This document shows, in pieces, positions 10,572 to 19,680 of a stretch of DNA of 64,000 bases. Where the stretch lies: contig MKVL01000013.1 in assembly GCA_001899205.1 (NCBI GenBank), positions 1 to 64,000 on the forward strand, read 5' to 3'. A program made the position numbers and the translations under genes. Every line of letters begins with the position of its first letter. Within the stretch, counting starts at the first letter, position 1. The notes under the pieces were generated by a model. That model was not told the DNA's origin, did no database searches, and saw only the letters and a list, made by a program, of their open reading frames with translations. The DNA is from Mesorhizobium sp. 65-26 (GTDB lineage: Bacteria > Pseudomonadota > Alphaproteobacteria > Rhizobiales > Rhizobiaceae).

Positions 10572-10615
10572 GCATGATCTTGTCCGAAAAGTCGGGCAAC
10601 TTTTCGGGACCATGC
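10572..10615. repeat. Dispersed palindrome (CCGAAAAGT type)
   Basis: Nested inverted repeat: outer arms GCATG/CATGC (10572-10576, 10611-10615) and inner arms CCGAAAAGT (10584-10592) and ACTTTTCGG (10599-10607). It resembles the short intergenic palindromes scattered through Mesorhizobium and Rhizobium genomes. It lies 18 bases before the next start codon. Confidence 0.6.
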
Positions 10616-10633
10616 CCCTGGGGAGCCGGATAA

Positions 10634-11644
10634 ATGGCCGCGGAGCCGCTCAAGACGTTGTTTCATCCTTTCGAGGCCGAGGCGCTGCCCTTGCCGCGAA
10701 AGGACGCCCGCATCCTTTTCCTGGGTGCCGAACCCGGCTTCCGACTGCCTCGCGATTTCGATGCGGCACTCCATCTGGTGCAGGGTTTCCGGCCGCATTT
10801 CAGTGCCTTGCAGGCATCCGGCTACACGGTCACGCCACGGGTGGAGGGTTCCGGCTACGAGGCCGCCCTCGTGCTCTCCGGCCGCCATCGTGGCCAGAAC
10901 GAGATGCGCATCGCCCAGGCGATCGAATGTGTGACGCCGGGCGGCCTGATCGTGGTGGCGGGCAGCAAGGACGACGGCATCGACAGCCTGCGCAAACGCA
11001 TCAACGCGCTGGCGCCGCTGGAGGGCCATCTGCCGAAACATCACGGCGTGGCATTCTGGCTCCGTTCGGTCGGGCCGTCAGTCGCTGAAGCGCTGCGCGG
11101 CGCCAATCCCGCGGTCACGGTCGACGGGCGCTTCCACACCGCGCCGGGCATGTTCTCCTTCGACCGTATCGATGCCGGCTCGAAGTTTCTGGCCGCGCAT
11201 CTGCCGGGCGACCTCAGGGGCAATGTGGCCGACTTCTGCGCGGGCTGGGGCTATCTGGCCGCGGAGATCGCGGCGCGCTCCCCGGATCTCGCCGGGCTGG
11301 ATCTTTTCGAGGCGGATTTCGAGGCCCTGGAAGCGGCCAGGCTCAACGTCCGCCCGGGCGCCCTCGAACCGCGCTTCTTCTGGACCGATCTTCTGACGGA
11401 AACCGTCGAACGGCGCTACGACACGATCGTCATGAACCCGCCCTTTCACAGCAGCCGCGCGGCCGAGCCGGAGATCGGAGCCGGCATGATCCGGGCCGCA
11501 TCCAGGGCGTTGAAGCCCGGCGGGAAGCTGTTCATGGTCGCGAACCGCCAACTGCCATACGAGCAGGTGCTTGCGGCCGCCTTCTCCAGCCATGTCGAGA
11601 TCGCCCGCGATGGCGCCTTCAAGGTGTTTTCGGCGCGCCGCTAG
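10634..11644 (+). CDS. Class I SAM-dependent methyltransferase, RsmC/RlmG-like (rRNA guanine-N2)
   Basis: A 336-aa protein with the two-domain build of RsmC. The degenerate N-terminal half lacks the catalytic motif. The C-terminal half has the SAM-binding motif VADFCAGWGYLAAEIA and the catalytic NPPFH (Asn near residue 268) used for exocyclic amino methylation of guanine. This supports 16S or 23S rRNA m2G formation, with the exact target undecided. Start ATG 10634 has GGAG 10-13 bases upstream. It converges with the EAL-domain gene. Confidence 0.83.
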   Translation: MAAEPLKTLFHPFEAEALPLPRKDARILFLGAEPGFRLPRDFDAALHLVQGFRPHFSALQASGYTVTPRVEGSGYEAALVLSGRHRGQNEMRIAQAIECVTPGGLIVVAGSKDDGIDSLRKRINALAPLEGHLPKHHGVAFWLRSVGPSVAEALRGANPAVTVDGRFHTAPGMFSFDRIDAGSKFLAAHLPGDLRGNVADFCAGWGYLAAEIAARSPDLAGLDLFEADFEALEAARLNVRPGALEPRFFWTDLLTETVERRYDTIVMNPPFHSSRAAEPEIGAGMIRAASRALKPGGKLFMVANRQLPYEQVLAAAFSSHVEIARDGAFKVFSARR

Positions 11645-11660
11645 GCTGGGTGAGCAGCGT

Positions 11661-13208
11661 TCAGTGCGCGTTGGCGACCAGCTTTTCCCGTGAGCCAGGA
11701 GCCGCGGACTGACCGGCGCTGATCTTGAGCGGGGCAGGGCGGCCGAAAAGGTAGCCTTGCGCGACCTCGCAACCGGCGGCACGAAGCAGCGTCGCCTGGT
11801 TCTCCGTCTCGACACCCTCGGCGATGATGCCCACGCCCAGCGCGCGCGAAAGGCCGACGATGGTCGACACGACGGCGCCCGAACTGGTGTCGGTGTCGAT
11901 GCGGCTGACGAAGGAACGGTCGATCTTCAGCTTGCCGAACGAAAAATCGATCAGGTAGCTGAGGTTCGAGTAGCCGGTGCCGAAATCGTCGACGGCCACC
12001 GAAATGCCCATCTCGGCAAGCTCGCGCAGGATGGCCGCAGCGCGGTCGCGATCCTGCATCATGGCCGTTTCGGTCAGCTCCAGCTCCAGGCGGGACGGCT
12101 TCATGCCGGTTCGCTTCATCGTCTCCCGCACCGTGCCGACGAAATCCTTGGTCATGAACTGCACGGGAGAGATGTTGACGGCCACGAAGCAATCGTCGGG
12201 CAGGTGGCGCGCGTCGCTGCAGGCCTTGCGCAGCACCCATTCACCGATCGGCACGATCATGCCGGTTTCCTCGGCGATCGGGATGAACTCCGTCGGCGGG
12301 ATCATGCCCCGCTCGGGGTGCTTCCAGCGGATGAGTGCCTCGTAGCCGATCACGCGACCGGTCGGGAGGTCGAGCTGCGGCTGGTAGTGGAGGTCGAAGT
12401 CGCCCCTGTCGAAAGCCGCATGCAGCTCGGATTCGACCCATTGGCGATGTTCGGCGACGAGGCCCATATCGGCATGGAACACCGACCAGTTGCCGACGCC
12501 GGCGGCGCGTGCGTTCTGCAGCGCAAGGTTGGAGCGCCGGAGAACAAGGACCGGGTCGACGCCGTCCTTCGGCATTGCCACGATGCCCACCGACAGGCTG
12601 ACCGACTGCTGGTGGGAAACGAGCTGGTAAGGCTCCATCAGTTCGTTGATGAGGGTTTCGACCGTCTTTTCCATCGAACCCCTGATGGCGCGGTCGGGCA
12701 GCAGCACGGCAAACTCGCCGGCGCCGATGCGTCCCATCACCACATCCTTCGGCATCTGCGCGCGCAGCCGCTTGGCGAAGGCGCGGATGAGGCTGTCGCC
12801 ATGGCTGTAGCCGATGGCATCGTTGATGTGCTTGAAACGGTCGATGTCGATATCGATGAGATAGACCGGCTCTCCGGTCTTGCTGGTGGCACAGGCGGCG
12901 TCGGCGATCTTGCCGACCATGGCCGGGCGCGACAGCAGGCCCGTCAGCTTGTCGAAATGGGTTTCCTGGAAGACATAGTCGGCCGACTCGTCGACGCCGG
13001 CGAAGAAGGAGAGGGACGCCGCCGCCGCGGCCAGCGCGCAGAGCGCGGCCATGATGCCGACGACCGTGCCGGCTTCCATGCCCGCGAGGCCGTCGCCGAA
13101 AGCCGCCTTCAGGCCCCACAGGCCAAGCACGAAGCTGCCGATGCCCGAACTGCCGATGGTGAGCAGCCGGAACAAGGGTGTTCGCTTCGGATTTCTGACG
13201 GCAGGCAT
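11661..13208 (-). CDS. Membrane-anchored GGDEF/EAL protein, probable c-di-GMP phosphodiesterase
   Basis: About 515 aa from ATG 13208; a TTG at 13277 would add 23 residues. Two N-terminal hydrophobic segments (about residues 15-35 and 45-70) precede a GGDEF domain in which the active site reads GAGEF instead of GGDEF. Diguanylate cyclase activity is therefore probably lost and the domain may only bind GTP. The C-terminal EAL domain is intact: EALIRW, the metal-binding [10 protein letters not shown] and a downstream E(T)VE motif are all present. The expected role is to lower c-di-GMP, influencing motility, attachment or pilus use. It lies between convergent rsmC-like and co-directional fabI. 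Confidence 0.88.
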   Translation of the reverse strand: MPAVRNPKRTPLFRLLTIGSSGIGSFVLGLWGLKAAFGDGLAGMEAGTVVGIMAALCALAAAAASLSFFAGVDESADYVFQETHFDKLTGLLSRPAMVGKIADAACATSKTGEPVYLIDIDIDRFKHINDAIGYSHGDSLIRAFAKRLRAQMPKDVVMGRIGAGEFAVLLPDRAIRGSMEKTVETLINELMEPYQLVSHQQSVSLSVGIVAMPKDGVDPVLVLRRSNLALQNARAAGVGNWSVFHADMGLVAEHRQWVESELHAAFDRGDFDLHYQPQLDLPTGRVIGYEALIRWKHPERGMIPPTEFIPIAEETGMIVPIGEWVLRKACSDARHLPDDCFVAVNISPVQFMTKDFVGTVRETMKRTGMKPSRLELELTETAMMQDRDRAAAILRELAEMGISVAVDDFGTGYSNLSYLIDFSFGKLKIDRSFVSRIDTDTSSGAVVSTIVGLSRALGVGIIAEGVETENQATLLRAAGCEVAQGYLFGRPAPLKISAGQSAAPGSREKLVANAH

Positions 13209-13291
13209 TACGGAGTCCCCAGGTTGGGGGACTCCTAGCGGATGCCTCTTAAGATCGCTTTCCGCGAATGCTTCCAATTTTACCGGATGGA

Positions 13292-14104
13292 CTATTCCCG
13301 GCCGCCATCCATCTGCTTCAGCTCGTCCAGAGTGGGCATGGAGACGATGTGATAGCCGGAATCCACATAGTGGATTTCGCCGGTTACGCCGGAGGAAAGG
13401 TCGCTCAGCAGATAGAGCGCGGAGCCGCCGACCTCGTCGATCGTCACCGTACGACGCAGCGGCGAATTGCGCTGCTGGTAGGAGAACATGTGCCGCGCGT
13501 CCGAAATGCCGGCGCCCGCCAGGGTCCGCACCGGTCCGGCCGAAATGCCGTTCACCCTTATCCCGCGAGGGCCGTAATCGTTGGCGAGATAGCGGACGCT
13601 GGCTTCCAGCCCGGCCTTGGCGACGCCCATGACGTTGTAGTTCGGCATGACGCGCACGGAGCCGGCATAGGTCAGCGTGATCATCGAACCGCCATCCGTC
13701 ATCAGGGCTGCGGCGTGGCGCGCGACCTCGGTGAAGGAGTAGCAGGAGATCACCATGGTGCGGACGAAATTGTCGCGGCTGGTGTCGGCGTAGAGGCCCT
13801 TGAGCTCGTTCTTGTCGGAAAAGCCGATGGCGTGGACGACGAAATCCAGCCCGCCCCAGCTGTTGCCCAGCGTCTCGAACGTGGCGGCGACGGAGGCGCT
13901 TTCCTCGACGTCGCAGGGGACGATGAGCGAAGCGCCGAGCCTCTCGGCCAACGGCTTCACGCGCCGCCCGAAGGCTTCGCCCTGGTAAGTGAAGGCCAGC
14001 TCCGCGCCATGCTCGGACAGCTTCTGGGCGATGCCCCAGGCGATCGAATGATCGTTGGCAACGCCCATGACAAGCCCGCGCTTGCCCTTCATCAGTCCAT
14101 CCAT
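13292..14104 (-). CDS. fabI: Enoyl-[acyl-carrier-protein] reductase (NADH) FabI
   Basis: Reduces trans-2-enoyl-ACP in the last step of each fatty acid elongation cycle; target of triclosan-type inhibitors. The 270-aa protein is a short-chain dehydrogenase relative with a divergent N-terminal nucleotide motif ([13 protein letters not shown]). Catalytic Tyr146, Tyr156 and Lys163 fall at the same numbers as in E. coli FabI ([13 protein letters not shown]). It is the third gene of the fabA-fabB-fabI minus-strand operon, 13 bases after fabB. Rhizobia often carry a second FabI elsewhere. Confidence 0.95.
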   Translation of the reverse strand: MDGLMKGKRGLVMGVANDHSIAWGIAQKLSEHGAELAFTYQGEAFGRRVKPLAERLGASLIVPCDVEESASVAATFETLGNSWGGLDFVVHAIGFSDKNELKGLYADTSRDNFVRTMVISCYSFTEVARHAAALMTDGGSMITLTYAGSVRVMPNYNVMGVAKAGLEASVRYLANDYGPRGIRVNGISAGPVRTLAGAGISDARHMFSYQQRNSPLRRTVTIDEVGGSALYLLSDLSSGVTGEIHYVDSGYHIVSMPTLDELKQMDGGRE

Positions 14105-14117
14105 GACTGGCAGATCC

Positions 14118-15338
14118 TTATGCGGAGTGACGCTGGAAAACCAGCGTGGCGTTGGTGCCGCCGAAGCCGAACGAATTCGACAGGACGGTGTCGATCTTCG
14201 CGTTGTCGATCCGCTTGCGCACGATCGGCATGCCCTCGAACTCGGGGTCGAGTTCCTCGATATGGGCGCTTTCGCCGATGAAGCCGCCCTGCATCATCAG
14301 GATCGAGTAGATCGATTCCTGCACGCCGGCGGCGCCGAGCGAGTGGCCGGTCAGCGATTTGGTCGAGGTGATGAACGGCATCTTCTCGCCGAACACCTGG
14401 CGAATGGCGCCCATCTCCTTGGAGTCGCCCACCGGGGTCGAGGTGCCATGGGTGTTGATGTAGTCGACGGGTCCGGACACGGTCGCCAGCGCCTGGCGCA
14501 TGCAGCGTATGGCGCCTTCGCCCGACGGCGCGACCATGTCGTAGCCGTCCGAGGTCGCGCCGTAGCCGACGATCTCGGCGTAGATCTTGGCGCCGCGCGC
14601 CCTGGCGTGCTCGAGTTCCTCGAGCACCAGCACACCGGCGCCGCCGGCAATGACGAAGCCGTCGCGGTTGACATCATAGGCGCGGGACGCCGTCGATGCC
14701 TTGTCGTTGTACTTCGACGACATGGCGCCCATCGCGTCGAACAGGTCCGACATCGTCCAGTCGAGATCCTCATGGCCGCCGGCGAACATCACGTCCTGCT
14801 TGCCCCACTGGATCAGCTCGTAGGCATTGCCGATGCAATGCGCCGAGGTCGAGCAGGCCGAGGAGATCGAATAGTTGACGCCGTGGATCTTGAACCAGGT
14901 GGCGAGAGTGGCGGATGCGGTCGACGACATCGCCTTCGGCACGGCGAACGGGCCGATGCGCTTCGGGCTGCCGTTCTTCAGCGTGGTTTCGGCGGCTTCG
15001 ACGATGGTCCTGGTCGACGGGCCGCCGGAGCCCATGACGATGCCGGTGCGTTCATTGGTGATGTCGCTTTCGCCGAGGCCGGCATCGGCGATCGCCTGAT
15101 CCATCGCGACGTGGTTCCAGGCGGCGCCCTGGCTCAGGAAGCGCATGGCGCGGCGGTCGATCATCGATGTCGGGTCGAGGGTGGGCGCGCCCCACACCTG
15201 GCAGCGGAAGCCGTGCTCGGCGAAGGAGTCCGAAAAGCTGATGCCTGACCGGGCGTCATGAAGCGAGGTCTGCACCTCGTTGGCATTGTTGCCGATCGAC
15301 GACACGATGCCGAGGCCTGTAACTACGACCCGTCTCAT
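14118..15338 (-). CDS. fabB: 3-oxoacyl-[acyl-carrier-protein] synthase I FabB
   Basis: Condensing enzyme that elongates acyl-ACP with malonyl-ACP and is required for unsaturated fatty acid synthesis together with FabA. The 406-aa protein starts [10 protein letters not shown]. The thiolase-fold active site is complete: Cys162 in SACSTSAHC, His in [11 protein letters not shown] and His in [10 protein letters not shown]. It is immediately downstream of fabA, as is standard in alphaproteobacteria, which favours FabB over FabF. Confidence 0.95.
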   Translation of the reverse strand: MRRVVVTGLGIVSSIGNNANEVQTSLHDARSGISFSDSFAEHGFRCQVWGAPTLDPTSMIDRRAMRFLSQGAAWNHVAMDQAIADAGLGESDITNERTGIVMGSGGPSTRTIVEAAETTLKNGSPKRIGPFAVPKAMSSTASATLATWFKIHGVNYSISSACSTSAHCIGNAYELIQWGKQDVMFAGGHEDLDWTMSDLFDAMGAMSSKYNDKASTASRAYDVNRDGFVIAGGAGVLVLEELEHARARGAKIYAEIVGYGATSDGYDMVAPSGEGAIRCMRQALATVSGPVDYINTHGTSTPVGDSKEMGAIRQVFGEKMPFITSTKSLTGHSLGAAGVQESIYSILMMQGGFIGESAHIEELDPEFEGMPIVRKRIDNAKIDTVLSNSFGFGGTNATLVFQRHSA

Positions 15339-15456
15339 TCGCTACTCCTTCCATCGCATGTCCCGGAAGGCCGGGAGCGGCATTCCGGGTAGATGCGCAA
15401 AACCATGCCGCGACACTTCCGCATGCCGACCGAACGCGGCGCCGCGAAGGTGCCCC

Positions 15457-15975
15457 TCAGGTGGCCGCCGACTGCTTGGACAGGCCGACTTTCAGATCCG
15501 TTGCCGCGTATATGGGCTCGCCATCGGCCTTGAGCCAGCCGTCGGCGATGCCGAGCACGAGCCTTCCGCGCATCACGCGCTTGAAGTCCACGCCGTACTC
15601 GACCTTCTTGACCGATGGCGTGACCATGCCCTTGAATTTCACTTCGCCGGTCGAGAGCGCCATTCCCTTGCCGGGTTCGCCGAGCCAGCCGAGGTAGAAG
15701 CCGGTGAGCTGCCACATGGCGTCGAGGCCGAGGCAGCCCGGCATGATCGGATTGCCGATGAAATGGCAGGCGAAGAACCACAGGTCCGGCTTGATGTCGA
15801 ACTCGGCGCGGATGAAGCCCTTGTCGAAGGCGCCGCCCGTTTCGCTGATCTCGGTGATTCGGTCGAACATCAGCATCGGTGGATAGGGCAACTGGGCATT
15901 TCCCGGCCCGAACAGATCGCCGCGGGCGCAGGCGAGCAGTTCCTCGTAACCGTAGCTGGATTTTTGACCCGCCAT
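15457..15975 (-). CDS. fabA: 3-hydroxydecanoyl-ACP dehydratase/isomerase FabA
   Basis: Introduces the cis double bond at the C10 stage of fatty acid synthesis. The 172-aa hot-dog-fold protein starts [19 protein letters not shown]; a longer frame up to 16038 lacks support. Active-site His71 and Asp85 lie in [20 protein letters not shown]. It is the first gene of fabA-fabB-fabI and divergent from irr; the intergenic 246 bases should contain both promoters. This arrangement is conserved in rhizobia. Confidence 0.96.
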   Translation of the reverse strand: MAGQKSSYGYEELLACARGDLFGPGNAQLPYPPMLMFDRITEISETGGAFDKGFIRAEFDIKPDLWFFACHFIGNPIMPGCLGLDAMWQLTGFYLGWLGEPGKGMALSTGEVKFKGMVTPSVKKVEYGVDFKRVMRGRLVLGIADGWLKADGEPIYAATDLKVGLSKQSAAT

Positions 15976-16221
15976 ATAATCTGTCCCCGTGATAACCAGC
16001 GGGCGCTGGGCCGCCCTTGTCGTTGGTGTTCCTAACACAATCTATTTCAGGCCGGAAACCGGCGTTTGCGCTTAACCTGCTCGTTTGCCCGGGTCAATGC
16101 GCGCTATTGATCGCGTTCGGGCGACAGAATATATGTCAGCATGCATCCAGTTTCGGCGGCTATCCATTTTTCTGCCACTCTGGGCGCCTCTTGGGGCGGA
16201 ACTATGGGCGTTGGCGGATAG

Positions 16222-16653
16222 ATGGATCTGGGCTGCCGAAAGGAAAATGTCGCTGTGGACAAGCGTGTACGGGACGCCGGCCTGAGGCCGACGCGCCAGC
16301 GCATTGCGCTTGCCGACCTGCTTTTCGCCAAGGGTGACCGACACCTGTCGGCCGAGGAACTGCACGAGGAGGCGATTGCCGCCGGCGTGCCGGTTTCGCT
16401 GGCCACGGTCTATAACGCCTTGCACCAGTTCACCCAGGCGGGCCTTCTGCGCATCCTGGCCGTCGAGGGCGCGAAGACCTATTTCGACACCAACACGTCG
16501 GACCACCACCACTTCTATGTCGAGGGCGAGAACCGCATCTTCGATATCGCCGACGGTCCGGTGACGGTCACCAACCTGCCGGAGCCTCCGGAGGGGATGG
16601 AGATCGCCAATGTCGATATCGTGGTGAGGCTGCGCCCCAAGCGTCGCGACTGA
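16222..16653 (+). CDS. irr: Iron response regulator Irr (Fur family)
   Basis: Fur-superfamily regulator that controls heme synthesis and iron genes in response to heme status. The 143-aa protein has a winged helix (PTRQRIALADLL, then VSLATVYNALHQF) and the Irr-typical histidine cluster SDHHHFYVEGENRI used for heme/metal sensing. The N-terminal heme regulatory Cys-Pro motif of Bradyrhizobium Irr is absent, as in other Rhizobiaceae-type Irr proteins. It is divergent from fabA. Fur, Mur and PerR are less likely, given the HHH motif and location. Confidence 0.9.
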   Translation: MDLGCRKENVAVDKRVRDAGLRPTRQRIALADLLFAKGDRHLSAEELHEEAIAAGVPVSLATVYNALHQFTQAGLLRILAVEGAKTYFDTNTSDHHHFYVEGENRIFDIADGPVTVTNLPEPPEGMEIANVDIVVRLRPKRRD

Positions 16654-16674
16654 ACGCGGCGCGGCCGCGTTTTC
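16653..16674 (+). terminator. Rho-independent terminator of irr
   Basis: Perfect 8-bp stem AACGCGGC / GCCGCGTT with a 3-base loop, followed by TTTT. The stem begins in the irr stop codon. Confidence 0.7.
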
Positions 16675-16755
16675 CGAAATCCCTGGCAGACGTAGTGCTT
16701 GCGCCCGCAGGCTCGTGGCTGATCGTCCAGTGCCGATCAGCCGACCGGGAGTTGC

Positions 16756-17316
16756 TCAATCCTTGACGTGCTCGCCCGGATAGGCGCCCCAGACGAGTGA
16801 CTGCGCCAGCCAGCCCGTGTGACCGTCGAACGTCATCTCGCACCACTGGCCGTCACAGGCCTTGATCGTGCCCATCACGCCGGGCTCGATCATGGCGATA
16901 ACGCGCGCGTCCTTGTTAGGCTTGTAGAGAAGATTGACGCGGACGTCCTTGTTGCGCTGCCACGGTGTCACGATTGCCGTGCGGCGGCCCGAAAGCATCG
17001 ACTGATTGATCCAGCCTTCCGCGCCGTCGGAGTCGCGCACGCGGCGCCATGTGTCGAATTCCTGGATGACTTCCATGGGCAGCCCGGCCTTCACGTACAT
17101 CCAGTTGACCGAATAGTTGGCGCCGGGGCCGACGCGCGAGTTCACGCGTGAGGGTTTCAGGCTGACGAAACGGGGCAGAGGCAGCCCGCTCGGTCCGAGC
17201 GTGATCGTCGCCTGGCCCGTCGCCGCGGCGCCCTGGGCGGAAGCGAGCGGGCTGTGTATCAGGACGCCAAGCAATGCCGCGCTGGCAATCAGGCGGAGCG
17301 ATGCGAAACCAGACAC
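16756..17316 (-). CDS. Secreted SH3-domain protein
   Basis: About 186 aa from GTG 17316, chosen because AAGGA sits 6 bases upstream and a clean signal peptide (hydrophobic ASAALLGVLIHS, cleavage near ASAQG) then starts at once. A GTG at 17379 would add 21 basic residues. The mature part contains two bacterial SH3-like repeats: one around VNSRVGPGANYSVNW with WRRVRDSDGAEGWINQSML, the other ending CEMTFDGHTGWLAQSLVWG. Such proteins sit in the periplasm and probably bind cell-wall peptides. No partner gene is adjacent; it is divergent from the 2-hydroxyacid dehydrogenase. Confidence 0.83.
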   Translation of the reverse strand: MSGFASLRLIASAALLGVLIHSPLASAQGAAATGQATITLGPSGLPLPRFVSLKPSRVNSRVGPGANYSVNWMYVKAGLPMEVIQEFDTWRRVRDSDGAEGWINQSMLSGRRTAIVTPWQRNKDVRVNLLYKPNKDARVIAMIEPGVMGTIKACDGQWCEMTFDGHTGWLAQSLVWGAYPGEHVKD

Positions 17317-17473
17317 CTTTGTTCCTTTCGGCGCCGGCCTATGCCTGGGCGCCCCCTTTTTCTTTGTCTTCGGCGGCACCGCTTGTTACAGGAGTCGCAG
17401 GTGCCACGACCGGTTCCCAGTTTCGCCGGTCTTGGTTAAAGAGGTCTCAACGAGATCGGGGTACGAGGGAACA

Positions 17474-18475
17474 ATGGCAGGCAGAAAAAAGCCTCTCGTC
17501 GTCATCACGCGCAAGCTGCCAGACCCGGTCGAGACCCGCATGCGCGAACTGTTCGACGCCCGCTTGAACGTCGAGGACAGGCCGATGACGCAGCCGGAGC
17601 TGGTCGCCGCGGTCAAGGAGGCCGACGTCCTGGTTCCGACCGTGACCGACCAGATCGATGCGGCGCTGATCGCTCAGGCAGGAGATAATCTCAAGCTGAT
17701 CGCCAATTTCGGCAACGGCGTCGACAAGATCGATGTCAGCGCCGCCGCCAAGCGCGGCATCACCGTCACCAACACGCCGAACGTGCTCACCGAGGACACG
17801 GCCGACATGACCATGGCGCTGATCCTGGCCGTGCCGCGGCGTCTGGCCGAAGGAGCCAACGTGCTCACCGGCGAAAAGAAATGGGCCGGCTGGTCGCCGA
17901 CCTGGATGCTCGGCCGCCGCATCTGGGGCAAGCGGCTCGGCATTGTCGGCATGGGTCGCATCGGCACTGCCGTTGCCCGGCGCGCCAAGGCCTTCGGCCT
18001 GTCGATCCACTACCACAACCGGCATCGCGTGATGCCGGCCGTCGAGGACGAGTTGGAAGCGACCTACTGGGAGAGCCTCGACCAGATGCTGGCCCGCATG
18101 GACATCATCTCGGTGAACTGTCCCTCGACCCCGGCGACGTTCCACCTGCTGTCGGCGCGGCGCCTCGCGCTATTGCAGCCCACGGCCTACATCGTCAACA
18201 CCGCGCGCGGCGACATCATCGACGAGGAATCGCTGGTCAAGCTGGTTCAGGACGGCAAGATCGCCGGAGCCGGGCTCGACGTCTACGAGCACGAGCCGGC
18301 GCTGAACGCCCGGCTGCTCAAGCTGGCAGCCAAGGGCAAGGTGGTGCTCTTGCCGCATATGGGCTCGGCGACGCTGGAGGGTCGCATCGACATGGGCGAG
18401 AAGGTGATTATCAACATCCGCGCCTTCTTCGACGGCCACAGGCCGCCGGACCGCGTGCTGCCGCTGCGGACCTGA
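17474..18475 (+). CDS. D-2-hydroxyacid dehydrogenase (glyoxylate/hydroxypyruvate reductase type)
   Basis: NAD(P)H-dependent oxidoreductase of 333 aa starting MAGRKKPLVVITRKLPD; longer frames run back into the neighbouring gene and are rejected. The Rossmann motif GIVGMGRIGTAVARRAKAFG spans about residues 157-175. Catalytic residues are in place: Arg245 (NTARGDIIDE), Glu in GLDVYEHEP and His295 in LPHMGSAT. It most resembles bacterial glyoxylate reductases, but the exact substrate (glyoxylate, hydroxypyruvate or another 2-keto acid) cannot be fixed. It converges with the LacI gene, leaving 3 bases between stops. Confidence 0.88.
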   Translation: MAGRKKPLVVITRKLPDPVETRMRELFDARLNVEDRPMTQPELVAAVKEADVLVPTVTDQIDAALIAQAGDNLKLIANFGNGVDKIDVSAAAKRGITVTNTPNVLTEDTADMTMALILAVPRRLAEGANVLTGEKKWAGWSPTWMLGRRIWGKRLGIVGMGRIGTAVARRAKAFGLSIHYHNRHRVMPAVEDELEATYWESLDQMLARMDIISVNCPSTPATFHLLSARRLALLQPTAYIVNTARGDIIDEESLVKLVQDGKIAGAGLDVYEHEPALNARLLKLAAKGKVVLLPHMGSATLEGRIDMGEKVIINIRAFFDGHRPPDRVLPLRT

Positions 18476-18478
18476 AGC

Positions 18479-19495
18479 TCAGCCGGTTTCATCGCCTGAA
18501 CCGCCAGGCCTGGCTGTTGACGCCCGTTTCACCAGCGATACCGGCAGCACGACGTTCTCGGTGTCCGATTGCGGGTCGTTGAGCCTGCGTATCAGCAGCT
18601 CGACGGCGCGGCGGCCGAGTTCCGCCAGCGGCTGGCGGATCGTGGTGAGGTCGATCAGCGGCCATGACGACCATTGCATGTCGTCGAAGCCGATCACCGA
18701 CACCTGTTTCGGCACGTCGATCCCGTTCCTGCGCAGCACGCTCAGCGCCGAGATGGCGACGAGGTCATTGACGCAGGCGATCAGGCTCACATCCTTCCGT
18801 CCTACGGCATTGACCGCTTCGGCCGGCAGGGTCGAAAGCAGCGGCACCTCGATGTCCCAGGCGATATCGAGCCTGCCGCGCGCGGCCTCGACGAAACCGT
18901 CGCGCCGCTGCCGGCTGCTGAGCAGGTCCTGTTCGCCAGACAGCAGCCCGACTTTTCGGTGACCGAGCGCGATGGCGTGCTCGGCCATCATGCGGCCGCC
19001 GATGTGATGGTCGGCCTGCACGCTGTCGAGGCCGGCGATCTGACGGTCGATCGCGACCAGCGGAAAGATCGGCCGCTCGACGATGCGCGAATGCGTGCTC
19101 AGCACCGCCACGGCGCCGTCGACGCCGTGCTTGAGCAAGGTGCGCGCCGCCTGCGCCTCGCGCAGTTCGCCCGCGCCGGAATCGATCACGAAAGTGGCGA
19201 AGCCAAGCTCCTCGGCGCGCTGCTGCACGGCCTGTGTGATCTCGGGAAACACCGGGCTGACCAGCGACGGCACGATACAGCCGATGGCGTGATTGCGGCC
19301 GGTCTTCAGCGCGGTCGCGGCGCGGTTGCGGTGATAGCCGAGTTCGTTGGCGATCCGGCGCACATGCGCGTCCACCTCCGGCGTCACCTTGTTCAGGTTG
19401 TTGAGCACGTAGGACACGGTTGCCGAGGAGACGCCCGCCGCCTGGGCGACGTCCTTGATTGTCGGGCTGCGTCCCTGTCTGTCGGTCTTCGTCAT
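18479..19495 (-). CDS. LacI-family transcriptional regulator of the adjacent ABC transporter operon
   Basis: A 338-aa repressor-type protein. The N-terminal LacI helix-turn-helix with hinge reads TIKDVAQAAGVSSATVSYVLN. The rest is a periplasmic-binding-protein-like effector domain ending in the typical IRQPLAELGRRAVELLIRRL. It is divergently transcribed from the BMP transporter operon, with two operator-like boxes in the 185-bp gap. It therefore probably represses that operon and is released by the imported ligand or a breakdown product. The ligand is unknown; LacI relatives of purine type would fit a nucleoside-like ligand. Confidence 0.9.
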   Translation of the reverse strand: MTKTDRQGRSPTIKDVAQAAGVSSATVSYVLNNLNKVTPEVDAHVRRIANELGYHRNRAATALKTGRNHAIGCIVPSLVSPVFPEITQAVQQRAEELGFATFVIDSGAGELREAQAARTLLKHGVDGAVAVLSTHSRIVERPIFPLVAIDRQIAGLDSVQADHHIGGRMMAEHAIALGHRKVGLLSGEQDLLSSRQRRDGFVEAARGRLDIAWDIEVPLLSTLPAEAVNAVGRKDVSLIACVNDLVAISALSVLRRNGIDVPKQVSVIGFDDMQWSSWPLIDLTTIRQPLAELGRRAVELLIRRLNDPQSDTENVVLPVSLVKRASTARPGGSGDETG

Positions 19496-19523
19496 GCTCG
19501 GAATGAGGCCACCACTTTGTCGG

Positions 19524-19595
19524 TTACACGTTTAAACGATTTCGCTTGACAGCGGGAGGTCTCCGTTGTTTTCGTAGTTTACACGATTAAACAAG
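19524..19595. promoter_or_regulatory. Twin LacI-type operator boxes with intervening -35-like TTGACA
   Basis: Box 1 TTACACGTTTAAACGAT (19524-19540) contains the perfect palindrome CGTTTAAACG. Box 2 TTACACGATTAAACAAG (19579-19595) matches it at 14 of 17 positions. Their starts are 55 bp apart, about five helical turns, so paired binding is possible. A TTGACA lies between them at 19546-19551; no good -10 was identified. Confidence 0.6.
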
Positions 19596-19680
19596 CTCAT
19601 AACAGCGCCTTTCAGCTGGATTTGCGTCGGAATGGGCGGTTCGTGGCCGGTTTTGCAATCGTCTCAAGGGAGAGAGTTCA

